Source: a bacterium
GTDB lineage: Bacteria > Cyanobacteriota > Vampirovibrionia > Gastranaerophilales > Gastranaerophilaceae
Assembly: GCA_017470245.1 (NCBI GenBank)
Contig: JAFUEV010000072.1
Coordinates: 1 to 64,000, forward strand
Direction of reading: 5' to 3'
Length of the DNA: 64,000 nucleotides
Positions 61,987-64,000 of the stretch are shown here, piece after piece. Each line of letters begins with the position of its first letter. The stretch's first letter is position 1. Below the pieces are notes generated by a model that saw only the letters and a list, made by a program, of their open reading frames with translations, made no database searches and was not told where the DNA came from. The position numbers were made by a program, and so were the translations under genes.

Positions 61987-64000
61987 CTATACTCTTCTAT
62001 ATTTTTCAAAATCTATCATTTCTGTTGATGCTTGATATTCGTCTCGAACTGATTGTGGTGGTGTTGTATACATTATTGTACCACGTGGGAAATATGTATT
62101 TAATACATCCATATTATCTGTTGTTCTTCTATGACTATCATAGTTTGGTACCCTATATGCAGGACAGCCAAGTGATGTATTATAACCGGTTGGATGAATT
62201 ACGGTTTCTTTATTATATGCTTGGTCATTTTTCCCATATTCTAAACCAAAAACATATCTGGAATATCTATTACCATTATCATATGAATAAGAAACTAATT
62301 CATATCCTGATAATGTTGAACCGGAGCCCCAGGTATTAGCTTCACCAAGAGTATCACTCTTTGAAGTATTTGTTCCTGAGCCAAGAACCATGTCTAATGG
62401 CTCTTTACGTGTCGGAGGATTTGAATTAAAATCAATTAAAGTATATTTTTTATTATCTGTATCAAAGATACCTAAATAGCGTGAGTTTTCTAAATCTACA
62501 GTTGTGTTATTATCATGACCCGAACGACTATTCGATACCGCACCATTTCTAAGTTCTTGACCACCGGAATTAACATGAGAATATGCAACACAAGATAGAA
62601 CAAAATTGTTATAATCTATACCTGAATCTTGCAAATTATCTCTATAATATTGCCAAATAGGGTTGCTGTCATTTTGTTTGTATACATCTGAATTAGAATT
62701 AATATTAGGTTGCAATTTTGATAAAGTACTTGAATCAGCTTGATCTAAAAAATCTAAAGCTGCATTTTGATATTTTATTTGTGTATTGTAACCTTCAAAA
62801 GCTTGTTGGAATACTTCACGACTCATGCCTGTTTCAGCTAAACCCAATTGGTCATAGTATTGATTTGCTTGAGTTACTATCATAGAATCAGGAATTTTAC
62901 CGATTTCAAATACACCAATACTTTCATAAAGCTTTGTTTTTAAATCATTAAGTTCATCTATAGTATGTCTTTGCGTAACTTCACTTGCACCAAGGGTTGG
63001 TAATCCTTTTTCATCGTATAAAGTAACATCGGATGCTTTTGGAGTTATACCTGATAAATCAATATTATCATTTTTTACTTTAGTTTTCCCATCTAAACTT
63101 TTATCACCATCCCAAGAAAAATGAGCTAATGCATTACTTATTTCTGCGACAGAAGGTTTATCACCTAAATCATATCCGCTTTGGGTAAAGATTTCTTTAT
63201 TATTTTCATATATCTGTTGATATACAGATTCCATTTCAACCGTATAATTTCCATTGTCTGCAGTAGCTTTTATGCCATATTTTTCAGCAAGATTATCGGT
63301 AATTGATTGGGCAACGGAGTTAAAATATTCTTCATCCTTTGTCATATCACCCCTATTTTCCCAATATTCATTTAAATTTAATGTATTTCCGTTAATAGGA
63401 GTAGTAGAATCAAATTGTCCGTTTGTTGCATATACTTTTGCTTCTTCTTCTGAAACGGTTTCGCTGTATAGTTTATTGCCTTGAGCATCGTAGTGAATTA
63501 ACATGTTTCCGTCTAATTCGGTATGATCTTCGTTCTGTTTTGCTTCTTCAAGCATTGCTTCTTTTGCTGCTTTAGCTTCTGCAGCTTTTTGTGCATCTTC
63601 AGCTGTTTCAATTGCCGTATCAACCAATTCCTTGCATGCTAAAATGGTTGGATCATCACCCGTGTATTGGCTCAAAGTTTCTGCCTCAGCCTTCAGGAAG
63701 TCCATTGCATTACTATCTGTTCCATCAATAGCTGCTTGAATATTTTGTTCAAGGTTTGAAGCATAGTTGATTGCAGCTTCATTTGGACCTTCTGTCTCAT
63801 TATTTCCTTCATTTGCAATTAAATAAGCAGCGCTTAAAGGATTATCAGCTGCATTTTGTTCTTCACTTCCTTCAGCTTGTTGTTCGGCTTCCGCTTCACT
63901 TATTTCCCTATCAACTTCTGCTATTTCTGCGTCAGTTTCTTCTATTTGTTCATCGAGTTCTGCAATTTCTTCTTCTGCTTCCTGCATTACAACTTCTTGT
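61987..64000 (-). CDS. Acidic coiled-coil protein with YkuD_2-type L,D-transpeptidase-like domain (5' end outside window)
   Basis: At least 670 aa; the frame is open to the window edge, with an ATG at 63987 but no ribosome site, so the N-terminus is probably missing. First ~50 visible residues are EEIAEL...-type acidic coiled coil, followed by an Ala/Glu-rich helical stretch and several unrecognised segments. The last ~180 residues match the murein L,D-transpeptidase family: DMVLGSGTNTSKS, GSTLSGYEL, YVFGLEYGKND, then VIHPTGYNTSLGCPAYRV with the catalytic His and Cys. It would form or cut 3-3 peptidoglycan crosslinks. No signal peptide is visible because of the cut. Confidence 0.82.
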   Translation of the reverse strand, partial: QEVVMQEAEEEIAELDEQIEETDAEIAEVDREISEAEAEQQAEGSEEQNAADNPLSAAYLIANEGNNETEGPNEAAINYASNLEQNIQAAIDGTDSNAMDFLKAEAETLSQYTGDDPTILACKELVDTAIETAEDAQKAAEAKAAKEAMLEEAKQNEDHTELDGNMLIHYDAQGNKLYSETVSEEEAKVYATNGQFDSTTPINGNTLNLNEYWENRGDMTKDEEYFNSVAQSITDNLAEKYGIKATADNGNYTVEMESVYQQIYENNKEIFTQSGYDLGDKPSVAEISNALAHFSWDGDKSLDGKTKVKNDNIDLSGITPKASDVTLYDEKGLPTLGASEVTQRHTIDELNDLKTKLYESIGVFEIGKIPDSMIVTQANQYYDQLGLAETGMSREVFQQAFEGYNTQIKYQNAALDFLDQADSSTLSKLQPNINSNSDVYKQNDSNPIWQYYRDNLQDSGIDYNNFVLSCVAYSHVNSGGQELRNGAVSNSRSGHDNNTTVDLENSRYLGIFDTDNKKYTLIDFNSNPPTRKEPLDMVLGSGTNTSKSDTLGEANTWGSGSTLSGYELVSYSYDNGNRYSRYVFGLEYGKNDQAYNKETVIHPTGYNTSLGCPAYRVPNYDSHRRTTDNMDVLNTYFPRGTIMYTTPPQSVRDEYQASTEMIDFEKYRRV

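Overview
The window reads as the chromosome of an AT-rich, strictly fermentative, probably gut-dwelling bacterium with a Gram-negative-type envelope. The best guess is a non-photosynthetic cyanobacterial relative (Vampirovibrionia/Melainabacteria, order Gastranaerophilales). Supporting signs are the low GC, a three-module SLH protein with a signal peptide, GDP-mannose-type sugar genes, a sodium-pump-type oxaloacetate decarboxylase, rubrerythrin and CoA-disulfide-reductase-type oxygen defence, and many TPR, kelch and coiled-coil proteins. No 16S rRNA is present, so this assignment is an inference.

Layout. 1-5.6 kb: gatA coupled to a TPR/NHL protein (cut by the window edge), divergent ruvB, and a DUF2207 membrane protein. 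5.6-12.2 kb: a nucleotide-sugar and glycan locus with a KdsC-like phosphatase, PMI-type cupin, nucleotidyltransferase-kinase fusion, two GT2 glycosyltransferases, a second cupin, a DegT aminotransferase and a GDP-mannose 4,6-dehydratase. 12.7-18 kb: unknown and membrane proteins, a kelch protein, a BASS transporter and a HELGH zincin. 18-19.2 kb: a REP/RAYT locus, a Y1 transposase bracketed by inverted copies of a 25-bp palindrome. 19.3-23.5 kb: an accessory segment ending at tRNA-Asp. It carries two displaced copies of the tRNA 3' end, about 1 kb of hairpin-rich non-coding DNA, a GH24 lysozyme, an adhesin-E-like protein and a chimeric junction between two broken genes.

23.7-32.8 kb: glyS, a sensor/response-regulator/beta-propeller operon, an HNH-coiled-coil protein, and tuf behind tRNA-Thr(TGT), tRNA-Tyr and tRNA-Thr(GGT). 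33-40.7 kb: trxA, two DUF805 proteins, a citrate/homocitrate-synthase-like enzyme, HEAT, SLH and TPR proteins. 40.7-48.9 kb: ileS with an altered HIGH motif, an M20 peptidase, a HEIGH zincin preceded by a DLDFDR-repeat miniprotein, rubrerythrin, prmC and an acyl-ACP thioesterase. 49-58 kb: a C-terminal processing protease, CoADR-like reductase, TM1266-like regulator, Hsp20, a large helical-repeat protein, YdjC deacetylase, GtrB/ArnC transferase and a lone receiver. 58-62 kb: birA-oadG-oadA-oadB, a self-contained biotin-dependent oxaloacetate decarboxylase module. 62-64 kb: an acidic coiled-coil protein ending in an L,D-transpeptidase-like domain, cut by the window edge.

The most novel-looking parts are the tRNA-Asp accessory segment with its structured non-coding DNA, the REP/RAYT locus, the DLDFDR miniprotein plus zincin pair, the nucleotidyltransferase-kinase sugar module and the helical-repeat protein. 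No CRISPR array, integrase or complete prophage was seen.
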